In this document: positions 11,935 to 22,755 of the stretch, one piece after another | Layout: each line of letters opens with the position of its first letter | Position numbering within the stretch: the stretch's first letter is position 1 | From: Acanthosoma haemorrhoidale | Taxonomy: Eukaryota > Arthropoda > Insecta > Hemiptera > Acanthosomatidae | DNA: 64,000 nt | Assembly: GCA_930367205.1 (NCBI GenBank) | Contig: OV884012.1 | Coordinates: 34,630,796-34,694,795 of the forward strand | Direction of reading: 5' to 3' | Notes under the pieces: generated by a model | Databases searched by the model: none | What the model was told of the DNA's origin: nothing | What the model saw: only the letters and a program-made list of their open reading frames with translations | Translations under genes and position numbers: made by a program

Positions 11935-13958
11935 TTTTACTAAATAAACATTTTTTCTCATAACACGCGCGAGCTAATGTCGGGCCAGCGATCAATGTAT
12001 CAATTATCATAGTATACATGTATTCCATTATTTACATAGATATTATGTCCTTGGAAGACAATCAGGCATTTGGATCACATCGACTGTGCCCATAGTCATT
12101 AGCGAAGGCAGTTTAAAAGGCCATTAGAGACCCCAGTCCCACTTTAGGGGGGCCACCCTCTCCCCCGCCCAGCCTTTAGTACCACGCGAATTCGTTTTTA
12201 AAGTAGCTTAACGATTTATATAATTTCCGATGACCTGTTATTTAAGAAGTAACGAGGGAATTCCCCAGTCCAACTTTTACCGGCTGAGAAGTAAATTAAA
12301 GTCGGCAAATAACTCCAAAAGTTCATTACCGCCTTCATTGAGACTGATCCCTTGAGTAGGGCCAATTAATTAATGAACCAGAGGGAAAACTGTGCAAGAA
12401 AGGGTCCCTCTCTGTAAGTTGAAAGTAATTGTAATAGCTAGGGGTGCTTTTGGATTTCTTAGATTTGTTTTTAACCGTGGAGGTGAGATCCTGCCAAGAG
12501 AAGGAATGTAATAAATTTATTATAATACGTTTTATTTTCTTCTATTAAGAAATTCAGGTAGTCCACTATGTTATTAAAAACTTAAACTTCCGGTTTGCGT
12601 GATGTTGAATATCAGTTCAGTCTTCATACGATATTTTCAGAAAAAAAATAAATTATATAAGTATATCCGGTAACTGTGCTGATATAATTAAAACTAATGC
12701 AAACTCTGGCCATTTCTTAATCAAATATTATTTTCCTTCTTGTGGCCTTTTGTCTCCCATCAAAGGAACAAGGATTTCACGAAGCGATTGAAGAATTGTT
12801 GTAGCTGGGGTCAGACTAAGTACCTGTTTGAAATTAAAGCCCTTGCTTTTGGACTCACCAATTACATGTTAAACTTCACTTGAGTTTCAAATCTCGGTGG
12901 GTGAATTGTAATTCGAATATGACGGCTTTTCGAAGGAACACCGAGATATTATTTGAGTCCCGCCCGTTGTTGCCCGAACTCCTCTGTAGCAGAGGAGAGA
13001 TATGGGAGAAGAGCCTAGCTCTGGGTTTGTTTTTTTTTACTTAGACCTAATGGAGATGTTGGATGGCAGAAGGAAGGAATGCCTGGAAGAGCTGACGCAG
13101 CAGATATCCATTGGTTAACATGTCCTGCTAGCAGGCTCGCAAAGCACACTGCCCTGGGCCGCTGAGTCACCAGTCCTAGTCGATTGCCATCTTTAAATAC
13201 CTTTTATGGCTGTCCGACCCTTATCGATGACTTCAGTCTTAGCTTCTTCTCATTTTATCGTTTAAGTTATTTTACTCGGTTTGTGGCTAATTTCAAAGTA
13301 ACAGTCTAATTATTAAGTGTATTATTTTCATTCCCTCCATGTTTACTCAATTTTTTCCCAGAATTTAAGGGCAGTATTGGAAATAATGAACTGTTTTTTT
13401 ATTTAAATTTTATAATAATCTCAACGATTTAATAACCTATTTTTTTGTTTGGATTACAATTAATGGTATTGCGACAGTGGAGCTGCAGACATCTCCAGGT
13501 GTTATAGATTATTAGGCAGGTTTTAAAATAATTTTATCTTTTCCTAGACATCCAATGAACATATACATGAAAGACATCGTAGCCATTGATAATTTGAATT
13601 AAAATATGTACTTTAGTAATACTTTACGAGTATTTTCATTAATCCATCTCACCAATTGTTCAGCATATTATCGACAGTTGAGGTTTTCAATTAATAATTA
13701 CCCTTATCTAGCATTAACTTAACCACGTCTATTTGTAATCCTATTATAACGATTTATTCGATTTTCTACTTTCTTGTTGGCTCGTGCGAAAATTCTGAAT
13801 ATAGCTACGATAGGAGATGACAAAAATCTGCCAATTTAGTTATACAATAATTTTTTTGTTATAAAGATCAATATTGAACCGGGCGCACTCAGTTGACAAG
13901 CGCTTGTAACTTCCCGATAACACCAATCGTTTCCTTGCTCAAAGATGGTAAATTAGCC
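11935..13958. other. Spacer with GC-richer patches, no gene seen
   Basis: No gene is recognisable. Less AT-rich patches occur at about 12050-12200 and 12960-13200. They do not match other repeats in this window. The rest is AT-rich. Confidence 0.45.
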
Positions 13959-13959
13959 T

Positions 13960-14646
13960 GAGCTAACTAATATATCACCTTTACCCTTGGTACCTTACAA
14001 TACCTTGCTAACTTCGCCCAACTTGTCACTTCGTCTCAAACTGATGTCTTTAAGTGTGTCCTCCGGCCAGCTCTGCTGTACGGTGCCCCGCTATTTACCC
14101 ACTTAACTGATAATACAGCCAAATCTCTCCAACATTTCCAGAATGGGATCATGCGAAAAGTGCTCCGACATAACTCTCTCGAGAGGTTAAAGAACGCTGG
14201 CCTGCACTCGTTGCTTGGTGTGCCGTCTGTAGGTGAGTTTATCCGCCGGAGACACATCAAGTTTTTTGACTCGCAGCACCTGACCAGCCCAGTGTTTAAC
14301 ACTATGACCCCACCACCCCTCCCGCATCGATGGCAACAGACAGTCGGGTAAAAATTAGGTTAAGAATTAGTATGTAAGTTAGTTTTAAGGTTGATCAAAA
14401 AGGTGAGCTATATCACCTTTATTAGTCAGTTTAGTCCAGTCACGTATAATGTGTATCTTTATACTTGTTTATTCATTATATAATTTTTATAAAATAACAA
14501 AACCTGTATAATGTGTATAATACTGATATAATGTAGTGACAGGAAATACAAAAATAATTTGTAAATAGATTCGCCTGAGGATCTATAGTTGTATATAATT
14601 ATCTGTAAATTTAAAGGGGCTATGAAAGAAAAAAAGAGCTAACTAA
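13960..14646 (+). pseudogene. 5'-truncated LINE, family 2, with 11-bp TSD
   Basis: This non-LTR retrotransposon insertion (13971-14635) is bounded by a perfect 11-bp duplication GAGCTAACTAA at 13960-13970 and 14636-14646, ending in an A-rich tail. Its 5' part is an open frame of the ORF2 C-terminus: TDVFKCVLRPALLYGAPLF (the R-P-x-L-x-Y-G-A-P segment after the RT thumb), HFQNGIMRKVLRHNS, then LGVPSVGEFIRRRHIKFFD, ending at a stop near 14349. About 280 nt of 3' UTR follow, containing AAGGTGAGC-TATATCACCTT and ATTCGCCTGAGGATCTATA, repeated in the copies at 33.8, 34.6 and 39.6 kb. The catalytic RT and endonuclease domains are absent, so it is dead on arrival. Exact clade is uncertain (Jockey/I group likely). 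Confidence 0.88.
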
Positions 14647-14649
14647 ATA

Positions 14650-16140
14650 CCTGTAAGCATACTATATTCCTAAATACAAAGTATGAAACTAAGGGGAACA
14701 TATTAGTGAGAAAACACATGGCAAAATATTTCTGATCACCATTCATTATGTATTTACATGGTCACATGGTCCCAACTGTGCTACCACTCCCTAGCATGGT
14801 ATTGACATGCTTCCATGAATAATCCAGTCTTTATCAGCGTTTTGCCTCTCACCCAAACACCACAAATTCAATAAAATTGCAGTATTCATGGTTCATATTC
14901 AATGGTTGTAACAGTCGTGCAGACAAAAATGGTGGCATACTGCTGGTGGTTGGCTACATAAACTATCGGTTTGAGTAATGCCCCTGACAGGCGCCCATAA
15001 GATCCGAGCTATTAAACAGGCAGATAATGGAGCACTTTGGCTCCGTGGTCCCGATCGACCGGCCCCTTGTAATTAAGTGCTATTTAAGCGAAATAATCTG
15101 GATCGTTTTGCATAACAGCACTAACAGCGGGCGTCAAAAAAAAAAAAATAAATGGTTGATTTATTTTGCAACATGCCTTAATTACCTTATTGACACCAAA
15201 TTGGATTATAAACTCCGCATTCAAGAAATATTTCTAACAGAATTCGCCTTCGATTTATTTCATATTCAAACATTGTCTAATCTATTTCTTTGAATGCTAA
15301 TATTCTACATATCAACTTATTTAATACTTAAAAAGTAATATTTTATATTTGTGAAAATTAGAAATAATATATTTATTTTTTTCTAATTTGTCTCTTTTAA
15401 CTTAAAAATTCAAGACCAGTGTGCTGTATCCCAAAATTAAAGGCGAAAATGCTAATTAATCATGCTTTATCTTCGGAGCATCTATGGAACTAATATGAAG
15501 AATATCATGGCCTATTTTTTTTCCGAACTCCATTTTAATGGAAGTTTAAATGGCTATTACGTAAATAATTGAAAATAAGTATTTTCTATTACCAAGTAAT
15601 TGATCAATTAATGTCTCTTAAAACGCTTTATGGGTATTGAATAATATTTATGTCTTTGCAATCTGAAATGGTACAAGAAAAATTATCTGTTTACTCATGT
15701 ATGGGTCATCACCATCACCACAAAAAAAAATATATATGACTTATATATATATGTATATATTTACAATAATTCCAGTAAATGATTTCATACATGGATTCTT
15801 ATAAAAATTAAAAAATGAGAAAAAATCGGAATAATACAACAGTAAATTAAAGGAAAAATAAAGACAGGCAGGATAAGTAAACAATAATAAGATATAAGTA
15901 TAAGGACAAGAAAAAATTTGTATTATGAATGGTAAGTAGGTTTTGAATGGGCTAGTTTTGAAGGTATGTAAGGATGAAGAATGGCGGATATTAGGAGGGG
16001 AGAAAGGGAAAATTAGAATTAATATTATAAGGGAAGGGATGGAGGGTGAAAGAAAGGTATGCTCGAATGCTGAAGTTCTTTGGGAACGAGTGTAGAGGTG
16101 AGAGGCAAGGTCTTATGTTTTGGAAGTAGTCTGAGGACGT
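14650..16140. other. Spacer with a purine-rich plus-strand tract
   Basis: No gene is recognised. From about 15810 to 16130 the plus strand is strongly purine-rich (A and G) with almost no pyrimidine runs, directly next to the (AT)n array. Such tracts can form triplex or other non-B DNA. A short (AT)n segment lies near 15730-15760. Confidence 0.5.
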
Positions 16141-16144
16141 GAAC

Positions 16145-16180
16145 ATATATATATATATATATACAATATTATTATATTAT

Positions 16181-16249
<69 letters not shown>
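16145..16249. repeat. Interrupted (AT)n microsatellite
   Basis: About 105 nt of AT dinucleotides, interrupted once by ACAATATTATTATATTATTA. The minus-strand frame across it encodes a Tyr-Ile repeat and is an artefact of the array. Confidence 0.97.
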
Positions 16250-16253
<4 letters not shown>

Positions 16254-16499
16254 GAGGGTGATAAGAATTAATGGTTTAGAAAATGCATGAAAGAAGGAAT
16301 TATTATCCAAGAAAACAAGTGAAATTTCACACTTTACCTCGGAGTAGAGATGAGAGAGCAGGATACTTTCTGTGGTATACAGAGAATTAAACTTTTGACA
16401 ATACTTATTGCAGTTGCAAATGTATTGAGGACATTTGTTTAGGTATTCAATTATTCATTACTCATATTGATTGTTGTTTCCAGTTTACTAGTAATGATC

Positions 16500-16680
16500 G
16501 TATTCTAGTTGTATTGTCGCTAGAGCGGAGTGAGAAGCTGGCGAGCCGCTCGTGCTCTCGGCATGGAACGGGGGTAATTGTTGGCTGTTAGCGGCAGTTT
16601 AGAGAAGGGTGGCTAGCGGCCCGGCCAAACTGGGGTGTCCTCGGTCACTTAGAGCCAAATTCAACCCCTTACTTACCGAC
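16500..16680. other. GC-richer island
   Basis: A distinctly GC-rich, non-repetitive stretch within AT-rich flanks, with several GCGG and CGGC words. I see no homologue in the window and no reading frame. Regulatory function is possible but not shown. Confidence 0.3.
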
Positions 16681-16789
16681 ATTTCACAATGAACTGCCTA
16701 ATGCATGTCTTAAGTTATGAGATTTTATACAATTATTACTAATTAACAAATAAACAAGACAAACCAAAATATCTTCTTAAAAAAAAAAA

Positions 16790-17850
16790 AGACCGATGTG
16801 GTGTAGAATATTCTAACTACTATCTCGTAAAGTAGGAGTTTCACAGGGTAGCGCCCTGGGCCCCATCCTCTATAACCTATATACCACTGATGTCCCCTCC
16901 TACTCCCAATACCTTTTTGGCAACATTAGCAGATGACACTACAGTCTTGTCATCCCACCCAGACCACGATACAGCATACCTTCAAAAAAAACTTCTGCCG
17001 CAAGTCCTGCCCATTAATTTTTTTAATTCCACTCCTCTTTCTGTATCCGAGACACTATGGTACTTAGGCTTCCATCTCGACAAAAGGTTGACATGGAACC
17101 CACACACGAGGCTAAAAAGACAAGAACTAAACGCGTTGGACAACTTTACAGACTACTTCGAAGGACATCCCATCTCTCAATAGAAAATAACCTACTTATC
17201 TACAATGTTACACTTAAGCCAATCTAGACATACGGAATAGAGCTATCGAGGGCAGCAAAAAAAGTCGAACATCAAGCGTATCAAATGCTTTCAATCAAAA
17301 GTCGTGAGAACAATAGTAAATACCCATTACTTCAGCAACCCCCATCCAAAAACCCTTCATAACGATCATAATATACTTTACATTCTCGAACTCATCCCTT
17401 CTAAGTTCATGAAATTCCATAGTAACCTATCCAACCACCCTAATCCCCTAGCACAGTCATTGCACTGCACCGCTCATCCCTATAATCCTAATCGGAGACT
17501 AAAGCGGCAATGGCCTCGTGACCTCTTATAAATAAATGACAGTGGGAGTCCTGGGAATGGCCAGTTTTGTCTGTGGCTCTCGCGCTCTTGGTAAGCCTCC
17601 ACTTGCTCGTATCCAGCGACGCGGCTGATGGAGGAGCGTGGGGGACTTACCGAAACTCCGCTTCTTCTTTCTCATGGGAAGGAGGTGACAACCATGTGGA
17701 TGTGGGGGTCTCTGGGCTGTTTGTAAATACTGTATATATGGGTGAGTGAATGAAGAATTGTAAATATGGTATGAATGAGAACATTGATCACTGTTACTTA
17801 TTGCCCAATAAGGAATATTGTAATTATAATTAATTAATTATAGACCAATG
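16790..17850 (+). pseudogene. Jockey-like LINE, family 1, copy B (RT remnant and 3' UTR)
   Basis: This is the longest family-1 fragment. It begins within the reverse-transcriptase domain: GVSQGSALGPILYNLYTTDV is RT motif 4, followed in another frame by LADDTTVLSSHPDHDTAYLQ, which carries the catalytic ADD of the palm. Next come VSETLWYLGFHLDKRLTWNP, HTRLKRQELN, MRTIVNTHYFSNPHPKTLHN, and a terminal RRLKRQWPRDLL before the stop near 17531. The 3' UTR runs to about 17841 and contains the family hallmark TATGGTATGAATGAGA. Frameshifts at several points, and a poly-A slip upstream of FFNSTPL, make it non-coding. Near-perfect 9-bp repeats (AGACCGATG at 16790-16798 and AGACCAATG at 17842-17850) fit target-site duplications. 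The motifs place it in or near the Jockey clade. Confidence 0.88.
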
Positions 17851-19225
17851 AATATAAGAGCCCAAATGTACGAAGAATAGGAAGAACTGTGCGGTAAATC
17901 TTTTGCGGAGCTTTAAGGAAGATGACACACCTCGGTCGCTTCCGTAGTCACTGTCAATCTAGAACATCTGTGACATCTACATGCCAAGAATCATCGTCAA
18001 TATCCAGTCCGAACACTGGGAAATCTCTGGAACAGAAGGATCCTTAAGCGAGAATTTATAATAATTATATTAATAAAAAAAACAATAATGAACTTTGTAT
18101 GCGAAACTAGAAATTAAAATATTAAAAATACGTATGAAATCAAAACAATTATTTTTCCGGTTAGCGTGGTTATAACTTTCTCAAAGATATATTAAAAAGG
18201 AAAACAGACAATGAATTGATATTAACAACCTCATTGGTCACATCGATGAGGAACAGAAATAATTGTTAGAGTCAAAGTTATATGAAATTTAATGTTTGTA
18301 AACTATCTTTAGCACAAGACACAAATATATATTAAGTCGCGTATTCACTAAAAAAGTTTAAGAAAAATATATTTTTTAGGTTGTCATAGTTGTAAATTTT
18401 AGTATTTTGATTTGCTTGAGAACTAAACCATCAGGTATAAAACGGTAATGATCGCTTATGACTTTATGTCGTCAGCATTAAAGCCTTGTTTTTGGTACTC
18501 GTGCTCATTTCTGAAGGCTCTGGCAACAATTAATTAATTCAATACATATAAAGGTATAGATCGGGTTCAGACTGCTATCGACAGGGATCGGCCCATTGGA
18601 AAGGTAACATGAATTTCCTTCGGCGCGGCGGACCCGCGGGGCAGGGGCAATCCAGTTAGTTATCTTCTGTAATCGGAAAGGCCGATCGGGGATGCCAATT
18701 TTATTTCAAGTAGGCCGGGAGTGGCTATGGTGGTTCAATCAAAACCTGTGCAAATTTCTGTCAGCGTCGCTACCAGTGGAAAACATAACTCGTGCCTAAG
18801 TCAGGGTACATCGAAATCAACTCACTCCGTCCAGCTAATCGTTCATTTAATTTTCATTTTTTTTCTCCAGGGGTGTCATTGCCTCCGGACAAGTCCCCTG
18901 TAAAGTTCGTCCAATACAGGTAGTAAAAGCACGACGCCCCTCGAGAAAACGAAAACCAGAATGATCTATTCCATAACAACTGGAAATACGCTCATTTGAC
19001 TTAGTTTCAAATATAAGAACAACCTTCATTATTTACTAATAACACTTTTTTGTTTCAAAACCCTTTATTCAATATACACAGAGTGAGTTACAGATTCCAC
19101 ATTATAGAATATTCACACAAACGCACACCGTGCTATATTTATTGTACCATAGCTACGTATTGTATAATGTGTGAGAGTTAAAGAATTTTGGTAGGCTGAT
19201 GTATAGAATACAAGGCGTCTGAACA
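17851..19225. other. Spacer with one GC-rich segment (18535-18725)
   Basis: No gene is recognised. At 18535-18725 a GC-rich segment (including CGGCGCGGCGGACCCGCGGGG) stands out from its flanks. It begins with text resembling the end of the solo LTRs (ATCGGGTTCAG against ATCGGGCTCAG), but the similarity stops there. The stretch 17870-18060 is also less AT-rich and unrecognised. Confidence 0.4.
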
Positions 19226-19229
19226 AAGA

Positions 19230-19440
19230 AAGTGATATGGCTCACCTTAAGAATGAGTTGTGCTAATACTTAAATCTAACTAACGTAACCTAGTTTTCAC
19301 TTACAGCCCGTTGCCGTCGAAACGGGAATAGAGGTGGGTTCATAGTGTTAAACACTGGGTTTGTCAGGTGTTGCAACGAATCAAGAACTTAATGTTTGTC
19401 TGGCGGATGAACTCGCCAACCGACGGCACACCAAGCAACG
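19230..19440 (-). pseudogene. LINE family 2, C-terminus and UTR fragment, minus strand
   Basis: On the minus strand this carries the family-2 terminus: the block containing TTAAACACTGGGTTTGTCAGG (plus-strand reading) and the segment over GTCGGTTGGCGAGTTCATCC match the ORF2 end at 14.2-14.35 kb and the minus copy at 34.8-34.95 kb. The adjacent GGCTCACCTT is the start of the family-2 3' UTR in reverse. Frames are broken. It ends abruptly near 19440, where an oppositely oriented fragment of the same family begins. Confidence 0.75.
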
Positions 19441-19449
19441 GGTTTTATA

Positions 19450-19515
19450 ATCGCTGGAGAGCTACCCATCCCCGACGGCAACAGGCTGTAAGGGAAAACT
19501 AGGTTAAATTAAGAT
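19450..19515 (+). mobile_element. LINE family 2 fragment, plus strand, head-to-head with the previous one
   Basis: The text CATCCCCGACGGCAACAGGCTGT, then AAACTAGGTTAA, matches the ORF end and first UTR bases of family 2 at 14325-14372 (CATCGATGGCAACAGACAGT, AAATTAGGTTAA) in the plus orientation. It abuts the minus-strand copy and runs straight into the left arm of the large inverted repeat. Confidence 0.6.
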
Positions 19516-20078
19516 TTAAAAATCTTTACTACTATGGGGAATACTATATAGTAATGGGGAATAGTAACCAGCAAACTACAGAAACGTGGCATCTCTTGTG
19601 TAGTTTTCTGCAGTATTACTGTATTTTCAATGCGTCTTTTCAAGCAGGTACAATGCAGCTAATAGTAAATATCTTATTATAATGAGCTAGCTTCCAAAAT
19701 TAAGGTGTCCAGGTTCCTATTATGAATATGTAACGTTTTGTTAATGTTTTAGCCCATTACAATAACATTGTCGACAATATTAATTTTAATATTTGCTTTT
19801 CCGGTCAACACAAGTAAACTTCTGCTTACGAAGTAAATACAAATAATAAATAAAGAATAAGACCCTTTATTTATAAATGTAGTATATTTTCAGAAATTTC
19901 AAAGCATTAAATAGTAATTTCAGGGTTAGAACTATGTCAACACAGAACCACTTATTGTTTAAACATAATAAAAAATAAAATAGAACACCTGCTTCAACTG
20001 GTATTAGTAAAACAATGCCATTTGAAATGAGTCAGATGTAAGTTTATTGACAAGAAAGTATGGCATGTTTGTGCAATT
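19514..20078 (+). repeat. Left arm of a 2-kb inverted repeat
   Basis: This ~565-bp arm is repeated in reverse complement at 21033-21570, with scattered substitutions and small indels. Matching blocks include ACTATATAGTAATGGGGAAT, AACGTGGCATCTCTTGTGTA, AGCAGGTACAATGCAGCTAA, TTGTTTAAACATAATAAAAA and CAAGAAAGTATGGCATGTTT, all in consistent inverted order. The spacer is about 954 bp. It may be a foldback-type element, or two copies of one repeat inserted in opposite orientation. No coding sequence is recognised in the arm. Confidence 0.93.
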
Positions 20079-20844
20079 TGCAAGAAAACACATGCTGGAG
20101 AGGTATATGATACCGTTCTGAAATTGTTGGAGATTCTTAGCTGTACAGAAGATAAATCGTGAACCGTTTCGATTCCCCAAAGTCCTAGAACTATTTAAGA
20201 TTTACTCTGGTAGTTAACCAAGCAAATATAAATTCAATAATATTTCAAAGAATAAATTTTCCGAGCCGACAATAGAAATAGCGTATTGTATATATATCTT
20301 CCACGGGGAATGTAAAATGTTTCTTCGTGTATACTATACTGGCTATTAATAAATTATTTCCAAGGTGTGATACCCACAGTGACAACATAAGTCTATTAAT
20401 TAAGTTTAAGCGGCTCATGGTCAATAAGTCTGACCGTGGGCTAGTTAAGGAAAAATGAAGGGGAAACTGATCCTCGGATCTACTGCTGATTTAGTAACGG
20501 TTTATGGCTGCGAGCAGTTATTTAAAAAGACGAATGACGCAGTAAGTCTGGATGGACTACATCTAGGCCGTAGGAGCTGGTGGCCTGCTCAAGATACCAA
20601 CTGGCCTCGCACACAGCACCTCGAGCTGACAGCCGCCGATATATCGCGGGCAGTGCTGAGCAGCAGGAGATAAGCCGAGTCGGCGCCAAGATAAGGCTCC
20701 GACGACAGGAACAGAGCCAGCAAAGGCAGAGCTGCTATAAAGTAGCAGTCCTGGAGCTATTAGCTGCGACTGGTCCAGATTGCCCGGTCTGCTACTGATT
20801 GTGGCACCGCCCCTATCCCACATCTCCTTTCCGCTCTTTCTTAT

Positions 20845-20876
<32 letters not shown>

Positions 20877-21032
20877 ATCATCCTCCCCTTCCATGTTTTT
20901 CTTTATCCTCTTTAAGTCTTTGGGGAGTATTTTTTTTTCATTCTATATAGAGCCGGAGAAGAGGAAGATAAATCACTTCTTTAATGGTAATGGAATTCTT
21001 CATAAAAACCGGTGATGCGAACAAATTGGAAT
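20079..21032. other. Spacer of the inverted repeat, with a GC-rich segment and poly-T run
   Basis: The loop holds a GC-rich segment at about 20450-20830 that is open in overlapping frames on both strands (20455-20673 plus, 20563-20823 minus). It resembles nothing I recognise and is likely compositional. A 28-nt T run at 20849-20876 could be the poly-A tail of a minus-strand retroposon covering part of 20877-21000. Flanking text is AT-rich. Confidence 0.5.
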
Positions 21033-21570
21033 TTATTGCAAAAACATGCCATACTTTCTTGTCAATATACTTACATCTGACTCATTTCAAATGGCATTGT
21101 TTTACTAAAACCAGTTGAAGCAGGTGTTCTATTTTATTTTTTATTATGTTTAAACAATAAGTGGTTCTGTGTTGACATAGTTCTAACCCTGAAATTACTA
21201 TTTAATGCTTTGAAATTTATGAAAATATACTACATTTATAAATAAAGGGTCTTCTTTTATTTACTTCGTAAGAGTGTTGAGCGTAAAAGGAAATATTAAA
21301 ATTAATATTGTCCACAATGTTATTGTAATGGGCTAAGACATTAACAAACGTTACATATTCATAACAGGGACCTGAGCACCTTAATTTTGGAAGCTAGCTC
21401 ATTATAATAAGATATTTACTATTAGCTGCATTGTACCTGCTTGAAAAGACGCATTGAAAATACAGTAATACTGCAGAAAACTACACAAGAGATGCCACGT
21501 TTCTGTAGTTTGCTGGTTACTATTCCCCATTACTATATAGTATTCCCCATAGTATTAAAGATTTTTGAAT
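21033..21570 (-). repeat. Right arm of the 2-kb inverted repeat
   Basis: Reverse complement of 19514-20078. The outer end pairs ATTCAAAAATCTTTA (read on minus from 21570) with ATTTAAAAATCTTTA at 19514. The inner end pairs AAACATGCCATACTTTCTTG with the left arm's inner end. A transcript through both arms would form a stem of more than 500 bp. Flanks show only a weak duplication (AAATTAAG against AAATAAG), so element boundaries are not proven. Confidence 0.93.
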
Positions 21571-22183
21571 AAATAAGATAATTCATCAGAGGTTGTTACA
21601 ATTGTAATTAAGGTAGAAGATACATGCTGTATGGTGGTTAATATGTTTATAAAACATACTTGCTTTTCTTTGTTTGATATTCACTGTGTAAAAGTAATTT
21701 ATAAATTTAGTAATGAAAGCTCATTTAGAATAGATTTCAGTAACAATTAAACTATTTAATTTCCTTTCATAAATCGTTTTAATGTTAAATAAAATAAAAT
21801 AATATAAAACACGCATGTGCAGTTAATAAAATTTATATATATATTTCATCGTTTGACACTTGTCTGTGTAATTTATACTATTTAAAATATTTTAGCTAAT
21901 GTAGACTCACAATATACTCGTAAACAGAGATGAACAGTAATTTACTTTATTGCGTGATAGCCTTCAGCTGCTAGTCTTAGAAAAATGGAAACCTATCAAA
22001 TTTACCTATACCTCCATACATTTTTTTAGTTTACCTGTGTATTCGTCAGCAGACTTGAATTAAATCCCATGAATATATTCTTGTTTTTTTTTATTAATGG
22101 GTGCATCATCAGATAAATTTGGTATATTTTGGTTTTTCATCTTTAGAAGGTTATAAATAAACTTCTTATTTCACATAATATAG
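21571..22183. other. AT-rich spacer, no gene seen
   Basis: Low-complexity AT-rich sequence with no recognisable frame, repeat boundary or RNA gene. Confidence 0.6.
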
Positions 22184-22431
22184 TTGCCGAGTGGTTGGAT
22201 AACACAGAACTTGGTATGTGCACTACGTGCAATGCTCAGAGCAGTTCCCAGGCGCCTAAAGCAGCCCATTACCGCTGCGTAGTACTGAGTAGCATACTGG
22301 CATGCCAGAAACCTACTAGGCTAACTCGAAGCTACAACGCCTTCTCAGTCATGTCGGCCGACAAAAAGGAGGTGGCCGACACCGAGGGTTGGATAACACA
22401 GCGAAAACAAAAAAAAACTTCTCTCTGTTGA
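22184..22431 (+). other. GC-richer insert between 15-bp direct repeats; possible retroposon
   Basis: A perfect 15-bp direct repeat GGTTGGATAACACAG occurs at 22193-22207 and 22387-22401, enclosing about 179 bp of GC-richer sequence, as expected for a target-site duplication of a retroposon. There is an A-box-like TTGCCGAGTGG at 22184-22194 (10 of 11 to the pol III consensus), but no B-box. Alternatively the open frame 22195-22431 (78 codons) ends with ADTEGWITQRKQKK, which resembles the low-complexity basic stretch at the start of some insect LINE ORF1 proteins. Neither reading is secure. Confidence 0.35.
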
Positions 22432-22755
22432 TTTTATTGTATTTTGTTTTTGAAGTATTTAATACTGAATAATACATCATATAACGCCAAGTTAGATTAT
22501 TAATAAATGAGGATTCTTTGATAGCGACAATGTTATTTCTAATCCGTTAATACATTTACGTATATCTATAAAATTACAATTTATTTCATAAATAAAAATT
22601 TATGGCACAACACATCATGTAGAAGTTAGGTCGAACAGGGTTGGTAGATGGCGCTGAGCCTGAGGGGTAGTCATGCTTTGTACTAGGATGTCACATCCTA
22701 ACCATGCTTTTTGTTTAGTTAACCTGATTTGCTACTTGTCTATCTATTGAATTAG

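Noticed and set aside
11738..12028. 96-codon minus frame
   Set aside because: Antisense of the family-1 LINE 3' UTR.
16113..16310. 65-codon minus frame encoding a Tyr-Ile repeat
   Set aside because: It is a translation of the (AT)n microsatellite.
18535..18725. Fourth copy of the solo LTR family
   Set aside because: Only about a dozen bases resemble the LTR end; the rest does not align and there is no duplication.
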